NCBI GenBank assembly: GCA_024707305.1
Contig: JANPZZ010000025.1
Span: 1-64,000 of the forward strand
Direction: 5' to 3'
DNA length: 64,000 nt
Source: Chitinophagaceae bacterium
Lineage (GTDB): Bacteria; Bacteroidota; Bacteroidia; Chitinophagales; Chitinophagaceae
Below the pieces are notes generated by a model. It had not been told where the DNA came from and made no database searches. It saw only the letters and a list, made by a program, of their open reading frames with translations. Shown piece after piece: positions 48,910 to 57,692 of the stretch. The position numbers and the translations under genes are program-made. How positions within the stretch are numbered: the stretch's first letter is position 1; the number at the start of each line of letters is the position of its first letter.

Positions 48910-51900
48910 TTAGAAAGTTACATTCAACCCGAAAGTGGTTACAGCAGGGATTGCACCACCACCGTGGTCATATCCAAATGCAGTTGCATCACCACCAAAC
49001 TCAGGAGTATACCCGATGTTGTTCTTCCAGGTTTTCAGGTTCTGAATGTTTGCAAAAATCCGCAGGTCACGCATTTTCAGCTTTTGTAAAATGTGGCGCT
49101 GGAAATTGTAAGCAAGCTGGATGTTGCGCAAACGGAAGTAACTACCATCTTCGATATTATAGGTAGAGCCATTGTAGTTGAAACGGTCGCCCTGGCTAAC
49201 CAGTGGTACCCAGTTGGAAGTACCGGCGCCATGCCAGCGTCCCAGTTTTTCTTTTGGATAATTCACGCGTTGAAATGGCGACTCAAGTGAACCCCATGTG
49301 CGGAAGATTTCATTTCCATAAACACCATTGAAATCAATTCCAAGACTGAATCCTTTGTAAGCCAGGTTTACATAACCACCGTAAGTGAAGTCAGGCGTTG
49401 GATTACCAATAAATGTGCGGTCATCAGAAGTGATGCGTCCATCAGGACCCATTTTATCAGGACCGTTTATATCAGCAAACTTTAACACACCCGGACGATA
49501 TGCACCCAGTGAAGACGCAACAGGTGAATTCAGGATGTCGGCATAACTCTGGTAAACGCCATTTACGATGTAACCATAGAAGGAACCGATAGGATGTCCC
49601 GGCACAGTACGGCTTTCAGCAGTACCGTTATTCATAAACGCGCGTGAAAGAATGCCGGTGGGTAACGCATCGCTCAACTCCAGCACTTTGTTTTTGAGGA
49701 ATGTAATATTGCCTCCAACTGTCAATGATAGACCATCGGAGAGTTCTTTCCGATAGCTGGTCATGATTTCAACACCGCGGTTCAGGATACGTCCACCATT
49801 GATGAGCTGGTTATCGAGACCAATCTGGCTGCGATCCACATAAGTCATCAGGTTTTTCGTAGTGCGGTTGAAATAGTTCAGCTCCAGCGTGAGGCTATTA
49901 TTAAATGCGGCTGCTTCCACACCCACTTCATAAGCGGTGATTGTTTCCCATTTCAAATCAGGGCTTGGTAGGAAGAGCGGACGTGCAGCATTGTACACAT
50001 TGGTACCAAACACCGCGCTTTGTCCACCCTGCAATAGCGGATAATAAGGATAATCAATGGGAGCACCGTTATCAAAGGATGCAGTTTGGTTACCTAAAAC
50101 GCCTGCAGAAGTTTTCAGCTTCAGATAATTGATTTGTTCAAAACCATCCATAAATGCTTCGCGGCTCAATTCCCATGCAAGACCCACGGCCCAGAACTGT
50201 TGGTTACGTGTGTGTGATGGCAAACGTGACGATGCATCATTACGGAATGAAGCGTTTAAGAAATATTTGTTTTTATAATTATAAAGAGCCCTCGCCAGCA
50301 CTGAAACAGTTGCGTATTCATTTTGGTCGGATGAAGAACTTGTATTTGTTGGATCCTGGAAGCCATTGCTTACATACCAGAAACGCTCATCATCAGGGAT
50401 AGGCAAACCACCTGCAGATGAAGGATACTGTGCCGAGTTTCCAAATCGTCCGCGATACCCATTATAGAAGGTAGTAAAACCGGCTGTTGCTGTTACGTTG
50501 TGATCACCAAAATTGTTCTTATAAGTAAGAACGTGATCCTGCTGGAACTTGCGCCAGTTTTGATCGCCTTCTGATACGCGCGTTGTTTGATTATAAAGAA
50601 ATGGTTCGTTTGTACGCGGATTGTATGCATAATACAATGGCGTGTAAGTGCGGCGGTTCACATTGCTGATGTCAGCATACACTGTTGAACGCGCTGTGAA
50701 GTTTTTAAGGAAAGTAACTTCTGCAAACACACTACCCACGGTGCGGTATTCAATGTTGATTGTTTTATCCCACTCATTTTCCAGTTGCACCAGCGGGTTG
50801 ATTACACCTGATGATTGCAGACCTACATCCAGTGCAGAGTAGATATCCATATTCAGGCTATCAACACCGTATGGATTTTTCACATAAAAATTCCTTGTAC
50901 CTGCAGACACGTGCGGAATTACTTTACGCGCCGCATCCAGCACCCATGTTGCATCATAAGGATTGTTTTGACGGCTTGCATTAAAGTTGATACCTACTTT
51001 AATGTTGCGGTTAATGCGCAATTCATCATTAAATGAGATCAGCCATTTTTGCAATTTCTCATGACGGATAATGCCTTCATCTGAGATATAACCGATACCC
51101 AGGTTGAATTTATTTTTCTCTGAACTTCCTGATATGGAAAGGTTGTTGGCATTGAATTTACCCGTGCGGGTAACCGCGTCAATCCAGTCTGTATCTGCAT
51201 CAAGGCCTGTATAATCGTAAGGATCTGTAACGCCGTTGTTGGCACGTTCTTCAGCAAACAGGGTTTCAAACTCAGCGCGATTCGCCATCTGAATTTTATC
51301 AACCAGTCTTTTGGTGCCATAGGTGGTGTTGAAGTTTACAATCACCTGTCCGGCTTTTGCTTTCTTCGTTGTTACAGCAATTACACCAGAGGCGCCACGT
51401 ACCCCGAAGATGGCGAGAGAGGATGGATCTTTCAGAATTTCCAGTGATTCGATATCATTTGGATTGATGTAATCAATATTATCCTGGAAAATTCCGTCAA
51501 CGATATACAATGGTGATACCGAACCGATACTTGATGTACCACGAATGCGGATATCGGGTGCGCGGCCGGGAGTACCATTGTTAACTACTGAGAGACCCGC
51601 AACACGTCCCTGCAGTGACGCCACCGGGTTGGTATTAGGCTTATCCGCCACATCGCGACCATCTACTTTTACGATAGATCCCGTAAGATCGCGTTTAGCA
51701 GCCGTACCATAACCGATCACCACCACCTGGTCCATCACTTTGGTGCTCATAGTAAGTTGCACATTGATTTCAGCACGTCCATTCAATGCAATTTCCTGTT
51801 CATCGTATCCAATGGAAGAAATAACCAGCGTTACATTGGCATCAGGAACGGAGAAAGAAAAATTACCTTCGTTATTGGTCGTTGTTCCGATCGTTGAGTT

Positions 51901-52347
51901 TTTCACCATCACACTTGCTCCTGCAAGTGGCATGCCTCCTTCGCCAATTACCTTTCCCCGAACAATCACATCCACGCGCTCAATAGCGCTGGGGTTTTTC
52001 TTTAATAACGATGAGGTTATTGCCCATTGACTGGTACAATAACCGCGTTTGTTTGAGTAGCACATCCAGCACCTCTGTGAGTTCTGCATCGCGTACGTCC
52101 AGGGTAACTTTTTCCCTGATGTCCTGTAAATTGTTGTTGTAAAGGAATCGGTAACTGGTCTGCTTTTCGATGATTCGCAGAACGCTGCCGATTTCGGTTT
52201 TTTAGCCTTCAGACTGATTTTATCCTGGCCAAAACTATTGGCGGAAACATTCAGCGCAAAGAAGATTGTCAGCAAAGCAGTCAATTTCATAGCGAGCAGC
52301 ACTTTGGTTGACAACGGTCTGGCAATAACCGTTAGAAAACTTTTCAT
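48910..52347 (-). CDS. SusC-family TonB-dependent transducer with STN domain (two compensating frame breaks)
   Basis: An outer-membrane importer that also signals to FecR. The signal peptide ends ALNVSANSFGQ. As sequenced, residues about 51-117 are nonsense. Adding one A near 52198-52203 and removing one C near 51991-51994 replaces them with a proper STN domain (KTEIGSVLRIIEKQTSYRFL, VTLDVRDAELTEVLDVLLKQ, NNLIVIKEKPSA). A carboxypeptidase-like domain follows (VRGKVIGEGGMPLAGASVMVK), then the plug (LQGRVAGLSVVNNGTPG, IRGTSSIG, NPNDIESLEILKDPSSLAIFGVRGASG) and the barrel ending TTFGLNVTF. The STN domain fits the FecR and sigma genes just upstream. About 1145 residues. Confidence 0.93.
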   Translation of the reverse strand: MKSFLTVIARPLSTKVLLAMKLTALLTIFFALNVSANSFGQDKISLKAKKPKSAAFCESSKSRPVTDSFTTTIYRTSGKKLPWTYAMQNSQRCWMCYSNKRGYCTSQWAITSSLLKKNPSAIERVDVIVRGKVIGEGGMPLAGASVMVKNSTIGTTTNNEGNFSFSVPDANVTLVISSIGYDEQEIALNGRAEINVQLTMSTKVMDQVVVIGYGTAAKRDLTGSIVKVDGRDVADKPNTNPVASLQGRVAGLSVVNNGTPGRAPDIRIRGTSSIGSVSPLYIVDGIFQDNIDYINPNDIESLEILKDPSSLAIFGVRGASGVIAVTTKKAKAGQVIVNFNTTYGTKRLVDKIQMANRAEFETLFAEERANNGVTDPYDYTGLDADTDWIDAVTRTGKFNANNLSISGSSEKNKFNLGIGYISDEGIIRHEKLQKWLISFNDELRINRNIKVGINFNASRQNNPYDATWVLDAARKVIPHVSAGTRNFYVKNPYGVDSLNMDIYSALDVGLQSSGVINPLVQLENEWDKTINIEYRTVGSVFAEVTFLKNFTARSTVYADISNVNRRTYTPLYYAYNPRTNEPFLYNQTTRVSEGDQNWRKFQQDHVLTYKNNFGDHNVTATAGFTTFYNGYRGRFGNSAQYPSSAGGLPIPDDERFWYVSNGFQDPTNTSSSSDQNEYATVSVLARALYNYKNKYFLNASFRNDASSRLPSHTRNQQFWAVGLAWELSREAFMDGFEQINYLKLKTSAGVLGNQTASFDNGAPIDYPYYPLLQGGQSAVFGTNVYNAARPLFLPSPDLKWETITAYEVGVEAAAFNNSLTLELNYFNRTTKNLMTYVDRSQIGLDNQLINGGRILNRGVEIMTSYRKELSDGLSLTVGGNITFLKNKVLELSDALPTGILSRAFMNNGTAESRTVPGHPIGSFYGYIVNGVYQSYADILNSPVASSLGAYRPGVLKFADINGPDKMGPDGRITSDDRTFIGNPTPDFTYGGYVNLAYKGFSLGIDFNGVYGNEIFRTWGSLESPFQRVNYPKEKLGRWHGAGTSNWVPLVSQGDRFNYNGSTYNIEDGSYFRLRNIQLAYNFQRHILQKLKMRDLRIFANIQNLKTWKNNIGYTPEFGGDATAFGYDHGGGAIPAVTTFGLNVTF

Positions 52348-52485
52348 ACATTTAGCAAATTATGGGTTAAACAATCCAGCCTCGTAAGAGGCAGGTCTAG
52401 GTTGTCGTTTACCTGTAAAATTCCGGCGGGAGATGCTGCAACATCTTCCGCTTTCTTTTTTGCAGGCAGCTATTTGGGATGCAGG

Positions 52486-53622
52486 TTATCTAGGTGCACT
52501 AACAGTGATATCATTATTTTCAATTTTATATCTGAAATAAGGAACTGCCGTTTGCAATGCTTCAAATGCCTCCACAATCGATTCCTTTTCGAATGAACCA
52601 TTGAAGGTGAGTTGTTTAAGGCTTTCGTCGGTGAACTCGATATTTACATTATACCAGCGCTCGAGTTTGTAAGAAAGGGTTTCAAAATTATCTCCGCGAA
52701 ACTCGAGACGGCTGTACAGCCATGCTGTTTCAAAGCGTTCCTCCTCTTTTTTGGTGCTGTCGATGGGGGCTATTACAAAATCCTGAAGTGTGTTTTTAGG
52801 AGGCTTTAAATCAGGAGACAATTTTTGCGGTTCAGTAGCTGCTTTCCTCGATAAAATCAATTTTTGATTGGGACGTAAATCAATCGGTTCGCTGGCAGCA
52901 TTTTCACGGTCTTTATCCTGGCGATAAACCTGTACACGGCCATGAAACAGCGTGGTTTCAACATTCCTATCTTCTGGATATGACTTAACGTTGAAGGCCG
53001 TTCCCAGTACTTTGATTTTTATTTCACCGGTATGTACGATAAAAGGTTTCCCTTCTTTTTTCGCCACATCAAAATAAGCTTCACCATCCAGCTGCACTTC
53101 GCGCGAAGCGCCGTTGAAATCAGTGAGAAAATGCAGTTTTGAACCTGCGTTGAGCCAAACCGTTGTGCCATCGGGCAACATAGAGCGCGTGCGACTTCCT
53201 TTTTGTGCCACGAGTGCTTCTTTGCTGGCACCCGTTACAACGCCGGGAGCCAGGTTGTTCCATAACAACCAGCCCGCACCCATTGCAATAACTAATAATA
53301 CCGAAGCGGCTGCCAACCAGTTGCGGCGGCGCCTGCGACGGGCAATTGCTTCATCGTAGAGGCGGATTATATCCTGCTCTTCTGACTCTTCTTCCTCTGA
53401 ACGGTGAATGATTTTTTGCACGGTGGCGCGTGCTTCTGATTCGTCGCCACGAATGGTATCTCTTTCAGCCCAAATGCGACTTAACAGGTCGAACTGCTGC
53501 TGCAGCGACTCGTCTTCCCGCAGGTAAGCAGCCAGTTCTTCCCGCTCGGTAGCGGAAGCTTCCTGGTTCAATGCCCGGGCTATGAGTTGCCAGATTTGAT
53601 CGGGTTGGTGCATGCAGTGCAA
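52486..53622 (-). CDS. FecR-family anti-sigma factor
   Basis: A 378-residue inner-membrane regulator. The cytoplasmic N-terminus (about 1-98) binds the sigma factor. One membrane helix follows (NWLAAASVLLVIAMGAGWLLW, about 100-120). The periplasmic FecR domain is RTRSMLPDGTTVWLNAGSKLHF to VEVTTLF-type VETTLFHGRVQVY, and a DUF4974-like C-terminal domain ends FETLSYKLERWYNVNIEF. It should be triggered by the STN domain of the SusC protein encoded 138 bp downstream and release the sigma factor. ATGs at 53622 and 53613 are both possible. Confidence 0.93.
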   Translation of the reverse strand: MHCMHQPDQIWQLIARALNQEASATEREELAAYLREDESLQQQFDLLSRIWAERDTIRGDESEARATVQKIIHRSEEEESEEQDIIRLYDEAIARRRRRRNWLAAASVLLVIAMGAGWLLWNNLAPGVVTGASKEALVAQKGSRTRSMLPDGTTVWLNAGSKLHFLTDFNGASREVQLDGEAYFDVAKKEGKPFIVHTGEIKIKVLGTAFNVKSYPEDRNVETTLFHGRVQVYRQDKDRENAASEPIDLRPNQKLILSRKAATEPQKLSPDLKPPKNTLQDFVIAPIDSTKKEEERFETAWLYSRLEFRGDNFETLSYKLERWYNVNIEFTDESLKQLTFNGSFEKESIVEAFEALQTAVPYFRYKIENNDITVSAPR

Positions 53623-53662
53623 TCGTTCTACCTGCTAAGGACAGGAGGAACAATCTCTTCTA

Positions 53663-54276
53663 CTAAAAGTCCTTAACTTTTTTTAAGATTTCTGTCGGAC
53701 GGGTTTTGCCGGGGCGATCCACATGTAGGATGCTGCAGATTTTTCGGATGGCGATGGCCATTTGTACATCAATCGTATTAACGGAGATATTCAGGATGTC
53801 GGCTACCTCTTTATACCGGAGCCCGTCTTCACGTATCAGCTTGAAAATCATCTTACAACGCGGAGGCAGGGTGTCTACAGCCTGGCGCATTCGCTCCAGC
53901 ATTTCTGCTGTAATCATCAGTTCGTAGGGGTCTGACGCGAAGTCATCCACGGTGGTTTCCAGAAAATCAAATGGCGCCGAAGTGAGCTCATGGGCCTTTT
54001 GCGACAGTGCATTCAGTGAGCGGTTTTTCACTGCCACATATAAATAAACGGTGATATTTTCTATTTCGGGGAGTTGGCGGCGGTTGCTCCACAGTTTAAC
54101 AAACACGTCTTCAACGAGTTCCTCTGCGGTTTCCGGGAGCGAACCAGACTGAGGGAAAACTGCAGCAGTTTTTTTCCGAAATGAAGGTATAACTGCGTAA
54201 AGGCAGCTTCATCATTGTTGGAAATTCTGTGTTGCAGTTCCCTCAACTTAATAGTATGAGGGTTTTGTGACGGCAA
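53663..54276 (-). CDS. FecI-type ECF sigma-70 factor (one frame break)
   Basis: An ECF sigma factor of about 204 residues. Region 2: DEAAFTQLYLHFGKKLLQFSLSLV, then AEELVEDVFVKLW. Region 4: VDTLPPRCKMIFKLIREDGLRYKEVADILNISVNTIDVQMAIA. The frame breaks near 54132-54137, and one extra base changes SRKPQRNSL to SRETAEELVEDVF, the normal region 2 sequence. It is upstream of fecR (40 bp gap), so the pair should switch on the glucan locus when SusC binds substrate. The gap upstream (54277-54530) holds heptamers at 54368-54432 and no clear promoter. Confidence 0.92.
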
Positions 54277-54367
54277 TCGTTGATGTGTGTAATTAGCAGC
54301 AGTCGGTCAGGAATTCGTGAACTAAGTTGAGAAAATTTTGACAAAGGAAAAATTTTTTGTTGGAAGG

Positions 54368-54432
54368 AATCGGAGATCGAAGATTGATGTCCGATGTCCG
54401 ATGATCGATGGCCGATGATTGATGCCGATGTG
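54368..54432. repeat. CGATGNY heptamer array
   Basis: About eight degenerate units (GATGTCCGATGTCCGATGAT) between the sigma factor gene and the four-helix-bundle gene. Confidence 0.8.
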
Positions 54433-54530
54433 TGTTTGACGGATGATGGAGGGAAAAAGGCGTGTGAATTGGGTGAAAATACATGTTATTAACATAAGTA
54501 ATCTTTGAAGTACGATCGTAAATTACTTCA

Positions 54531-54897
54531 ATGATGAATCACAAAAAATCTGGACGTTTGGCAACGCTCAATGGAAATAATTGGGCTTGTCCACCGGTTA
54601 ACTCAGAAATTTCCGGGCTCGGAAACGCATGGTATTGTTTCTCAACTCCGACGGGCTGCGATCTCGGTTTCTGCCAATCTAGCAGAAGGGTTAGGCCGCC
54701 AGACGAAAAAAGATACAACACATTTTTTGCACATATCAAGGGGATCTTTGTATGAATTAGATACTTTGATTCAGGCTGCTGTAGATCTGAAATTTCTTTC
54801 AAATGAAGCCGGAATCGATGTCCAGACGAAAATCGACGCGTGTGTAAAAATGGTTCAGGGTTTAATAAAAAGATATAAAGACTCGGAACTACGCTAA
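54531..54897 (+). CDS. Four-helix-bundle protein of the 23S rRNA intervening-sequence (S23) type (frame break near the start)
   Basis: About 120 residues, all helical. The family pattern is clear: LDVWQRSMEIIGLVHRLTQKFPGSE, QLRRAAISVSANLAEGLGR, HFLHISRGSLYELDTLIQAAVDL. Relatives were first found inside intervening sequences of 23S rRNA genes, but most occur free in Bacteroidota genomes, with unknown function. A run of six A at 54543-54548 shifts the frame; with five, MNHKNLDVWQRS joins the rest. It is bracketed by heptamer arrays on both sides and carries no rRNA next to it. Confidence 0.85.
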
Positions 54898-54904
54898 CAC
54901 ATTT

Positions 54905-54984
54905 ATCCCGCCATCGGACATCGGTCATCGGTCATCGATGATCGACCATCGACCATCGACCATCGATCATCGATCCTCGATCTT
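54905..54984. repeat. Heptamer array, mainly in reverse orientation
   Basis: CATCGGACATCGGTCATCG, then ATCGATGATCGACCATCGACC and related units. It ends 48 bp before paaA, so it lies close to or within the paa promoter region. Confidence 0.82.
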
Positions 54985-55020
54985 CGCTTTTCTAAATTTC
55001 CCAACACTCGTTAGGTTTTG

Positions 55021-55028
55021 TAGATTTG
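55021..55028 (+). promoter_or_regulatory. Candidate -7 box directly before paaA
   Basis: TAGATTTG fits TAnnTTTG but ends only 3 bp before the paaA ATG, which would mean a nearly leaderless message. The -33 box is not clear. Confidence 0.3.
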
Positions 55029-55031
55029 CTT

Positions 55032-55967
55032 ATGAGCTTTGCAGATTTTGAAAAAAACTTCCAGGATAAGGTGGATGCGGAAATAAAAATTGAGCCTCGC
55101 GACTGGATGCCGGAAGCATACCGGAAAACGCTGGTGCGGCAGATTAGCCAGCACGCGCATAGTGAAATAGTAGGCATGTTGCCCGAGGGCAACTGGATTA
55201 CCCGCGCGCCATCGCTACGGCGGAAGGCCATCCTGCTGGCCAAAGTACAGGATGAAGCCGGCCACGGCCTGTATCTCTATTCGGCCGCAGAAACGCTGGG
55301 TGTAAGCCGCGAGCAAATGATCAACGACCTGCACAGTGGCAAGGCGAAATATTCCTCCATCTTTAACTACCCCACGCTGACATGGGCCGATATGGGCGCA
55401 ATAGGATGGCTGGTGGATGGAGCCGCCATCTTAAACCAGGTGATGCTTTGCCGCACCTCATACGGGCCCTATGCCCGCGCCATGGTACGTATATGTAAGG
55501 AAGAAAGCTTTCACCAACGCCAGGGTTTTGAGATACTCCTGACACTCTCCCGCGGCACCGACGCTCAAAAAGCAATGTGCCAGGACGCCATCAACCGCTG
55601 GTGGTGGCCCAGCCTCATGATGTTTGGCCCCCGCGATACGGAAAGTACCAACAGCGACCAAAGCATGAAGTGGAAGATTAAAAGGAAAAGTAACGACGAA
55701 CTGCGCCAGGAATTTGTAGACATGTGCGTGCAACAGGTGAAAGTGCTGGGCATGACACTACCCGACCCTGCACTTCGCTGGAACGAAGCCCGCGGACATT
55801 ACGATTTCGGTGAAATTGACTGGGCTGAATTCTGGAATGTTGTAAAAGGCAACGGCCCCTGCAATAAACAAAGACTGGATGCGCGCCGCAAAGCCTGGGA
55901 AGAAGGCGAATGGGTACGCAAAGCGGCCGAAGCCCACGCAAACAAAAGAAGAACAAAAGCTGCCTGA
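55032..55967 (+). CDS. paaA: 1,2-phenylacetyl-CoA epoxidase, catalytic subunit A
   Basis: PaaA is the di-iron subunit that epoxidises the aromatic ring of phenylacetyl-CoA in the aerobic phenylacetate pathway. The 311-residue protein has the ferritin-like iron ligands in [15 protein letters not shown] and [13 protein letters not shown] (ExxH pairs). Family blocks are [18 protein letters not shown] and [20 protein letters not shown]. The ATG at 55032 is chosen over an in-frame TTG six bases earlier. First gene of paaABCD. Confidence 0.97.
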   Translation: MSFADFEKNFQDKVDAEIKIEPRDWMPEAYRKTLVRQISQHAHSEIVGMLPEGNWITRAPSLRRKAILLAKVQDEAGHGLYLYSAAETLGVSREQMINDLHSGKAKYSSIFNYPTLTWADMGAIGWLVDGAAILNQVMLCRTSYGPYARAMVRICKEESFHQRQGFEILLTLSRGTDAQKAMCQDAINRWWWPSLMMFGPRDTESTNSDQSMKWKIKRKSNDELRQEFVDMCVQQVKVLGMTLPDPALRWNEARGHYDFGEIDWAEFWNVVKGNGPCNKQRLDARRKAWEEGEWVRKAAEAHANKRRTKAA

Positions 55968-56002
55968 ACGGCGTTTAATAACAACAACCCAACTTATTCG
56001 AT

Positions 56003-56068
56003 ATGATTCGCAAATTCTATTACGGCGATATTCCGGCGAGAGCAAAGCTGGTGGAAACGAAACGGTGA
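56003..56068 (+). CDS. Possible 21-residue peptide overlapping the paaB start
   Basis: ATG at 56003 to TGA at 56068 encodes MIRKFYYGDIPARAKLVETK plus Arg. Its stop overlaps the paaB GTG (GTGA), a layout used for translational coupling. There is no homology I recognise and it may be chance. Confidence 0.25.
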   Translation: MIRKFYYGDIPARAKLVETKR

Positions 56069-56358
56069 AAGAATCAAAACACGACTGGCCACTCTGGGAA
56101 ATCTTTATCCGCAGCCGCCAGGGGCTGGACCACAAACACGTGGGCAGCCTGCACGCCGCCGATGCACAAATGGCCATTGAAAATGCCCGCGACGTATACA
56201 CCCGTCGCATGGAAGGCGTAAGCATCTGGGCCGTGGAATCAAAAAATATTCATGCTTCGAAAGCATCCGAAGCAGATAGCCTTTATGATCCCGCAAACGA
56301 TAAAATCTACCGTCATCCTACATTTTACGACCTGCCGGATGAAGTGAACCATATGTAA
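56065..56358 (+). CDS. paaB: 1,2-phenylacetyl-CoA epoxidase subunit B
   Basis: A small non-catalytic subunit of the epoxidase complex. The GTG at 56065 gives VKESKHDWPLWEIFIRSRQG, the family's normal N-terminus. Longer readings from 55879 overlap paaA and look non-coding. HKHVGSLHAADAQMAIENARDVYTRRMEGVSIW and the end YRHPTFYDLPDEVNHM are diagnostic. About 97 residues, the usual length. The 97 bp gap after paaA contains the 21-residue reading frame noted above. Confidence 0.94.
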   Translation: MKESKHDWPLWEIFIRSRQGLDHKHVGSLHAADAQMAIENARDVYTRRMEGVSIWAVESKNIHASKASEADSLYDPANDKIYRHPTFYDLPDEVNHM

Positions 56359-56431
56359 GTTGAACGCTAAGCGGAATAACAACTTTGTTCTTCCTGATCA
56401 AAAAAGAATATTAAAAGTATAAATCCCAAAC

Positions 56432-57165
56432 GTGAATTCTGAATTTCTCCTTTCCTTGCCGATAATGCCCTGATACTTGGACATCGCAATAGTGAATGGT
56501 GTGGGCATGGACCGGTACTGGAACAGGATATTGCCATTACCAATATTTCGCTTGACCTGATTGGACAGGCACGAAATTTTTATCAGCTGGCTGCATCCCG
56601 GATGTCGTCCGAAACAACAGAAGATACACTGGCATATTTCAGAAATGATCGTGAGTTTCGCAATTGTCTCATCATGGAATTGCCCAAAGGCGACTGGGCA
56701 TTTACAACGTTGCGACAATTCCTGGTTAGCAACTTTCAATTCCGTTTATATACAAAACTGGCGCAGTCGGGCAATGAAGAACTGGCTGCCATAGCGGCAA
56801 AAGCGTTAAAAGAAGTGAGTTATCACCTGCGCTGGAGCAGCGAATGGGTGATTCGCCTCGGCGACGGCACCGACGAAAGCCGCGCCCGAATGGAAAATGC
56901 ACTGACTGAAATATGGCATTACACAGGGGAATTGTTTATGCCAGCCGCATTTGAAAGCAGTGCTGAAACTGGTTTTGATCTCGCAGCACTGCAACCAGCA
57001 TGGATGGAAGAAGTAACAACCGTATTTGACGAAGCTGGGTTGTCGTTGCCGGCAACAGGATGGATGCATAGCGGTGGCAAAACCGGCATTCATACCGAAT
57101 ACATGGGGTATATTCTCGCTGAAATGCAATCTGTAGCGCGCGCCCACCCCGATGCACAATGGTAA
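56432..57165 (+). CDS. paaC: 1,2-phenylacetyl-CoA epoxidase subunit C (frame break near the start)
   Basis: A structural ferritin-like partner of PaaA. From a GTG at 56432 the frame reads NSEFLLSL and then breaks at 56456-56460. One added base gives (A)DNALILGHRNSEWCGHGPVLEQDIAITNISLDLIGQARNFYQLA, the conserved PaaC start. The remainder is intact (KEVSYHLRWSSEWVIRLGDGTDES to GYILAEMQSVARAHPDAQW). About 245 residues when corrected. Without the correction only an internal ATG at 56602 is available and a third of the protein is lost. The stop overlaps the paaD start (ATGGTAA). Confidence 0.92.
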
Positions 57166-57662
57166 AAAACGCACCATATAACAAAGATGAAGTGATGCAG
57201 GTACTGGATCTTGTAATGGATCCCGAAATACCGGTTATCTCTGTTGTGGATCTCGGCATTGTACGCAATGTGGAATTCGATGATCAAAAAATCATTATTA
57301 CCATCACGCCTACTTATACGGGTTGCCCGGCAATGGATATGATTCGCGCGCAAATTAAAATGGAACTCCTCGCCGCAGGATTCCCAGAAGTAGAAGTAAA
57401 ACAGGTTTTATCGCCGGCGTGGACAACAGACTGGATGACTGAGCGTGGAAAACATCGGTTGGTAGAATATGGAATTGCAGCTCCACTGCCCCGCCAGTCC
57501 GTTTGCACACCTGCACGCTTTGCGGAGGAAGAGGCCATTCAATGTCCGCATTGCAAATCATATCAAACCAAACGCATCAGCGAGTTTGGATCAACAGCCT
57601 GCAAATCGCTGTATAGATGCGAAAGCTGCCGGGAGCCCTTCGATTATTTTAAGTGTCATTAA
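57159..57662 (+). CDS. paaD: Phenylacetate degradation protein PaaD (MIP18/SufT-like, zinc-ribbon end)
   Basis: PaaD is needed for the epoxidase and probably helps mature its iron-sulfur or di-iron centres. The N-terminal MIP18-like domain has VMDPEIPVISVVDLGIVRNVEF and TPTYTGCPAMDMI. The C-terminal four-cysteine zinc ribbon is CPHC...CESCREPFDYFKC. 167 residues. It overlaps paaC by 7 bp, indicating coupled translation. Confidence 0.95.
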   Translation: MVKNAPYNKDEVMQVLDLVMDPEIPVISVVDLGIVRNVEFDDQKIIITITPTYTGCPAMDMIRAQIKMELLAAGFPEVEVKQVLSPAWTTDWMTERGKHRLVEYGIAAPLPRQSVCTPARFAEEEAIQCPHCKSYQTKRISEFGSTACKSLYRCESCREPFDYFKCH

Positions 57663-57692
57663 TCTACCTTCACATCTTATTAATATATCCTT

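Noticed and set aside
48910..52347. SusC without an STN domain but with an unusual cysteine-rich N-terminal segment
   Set aside because: Residues about 51-117 are an out-of-frame reading between two opposite indels; the other frame is a normal STN domain.
54531..54897. Remnant of a 23S rRNA intervening sequence
   Set aside because: Only the S23-type protein is present. No rRNA-like sequence flanks it.
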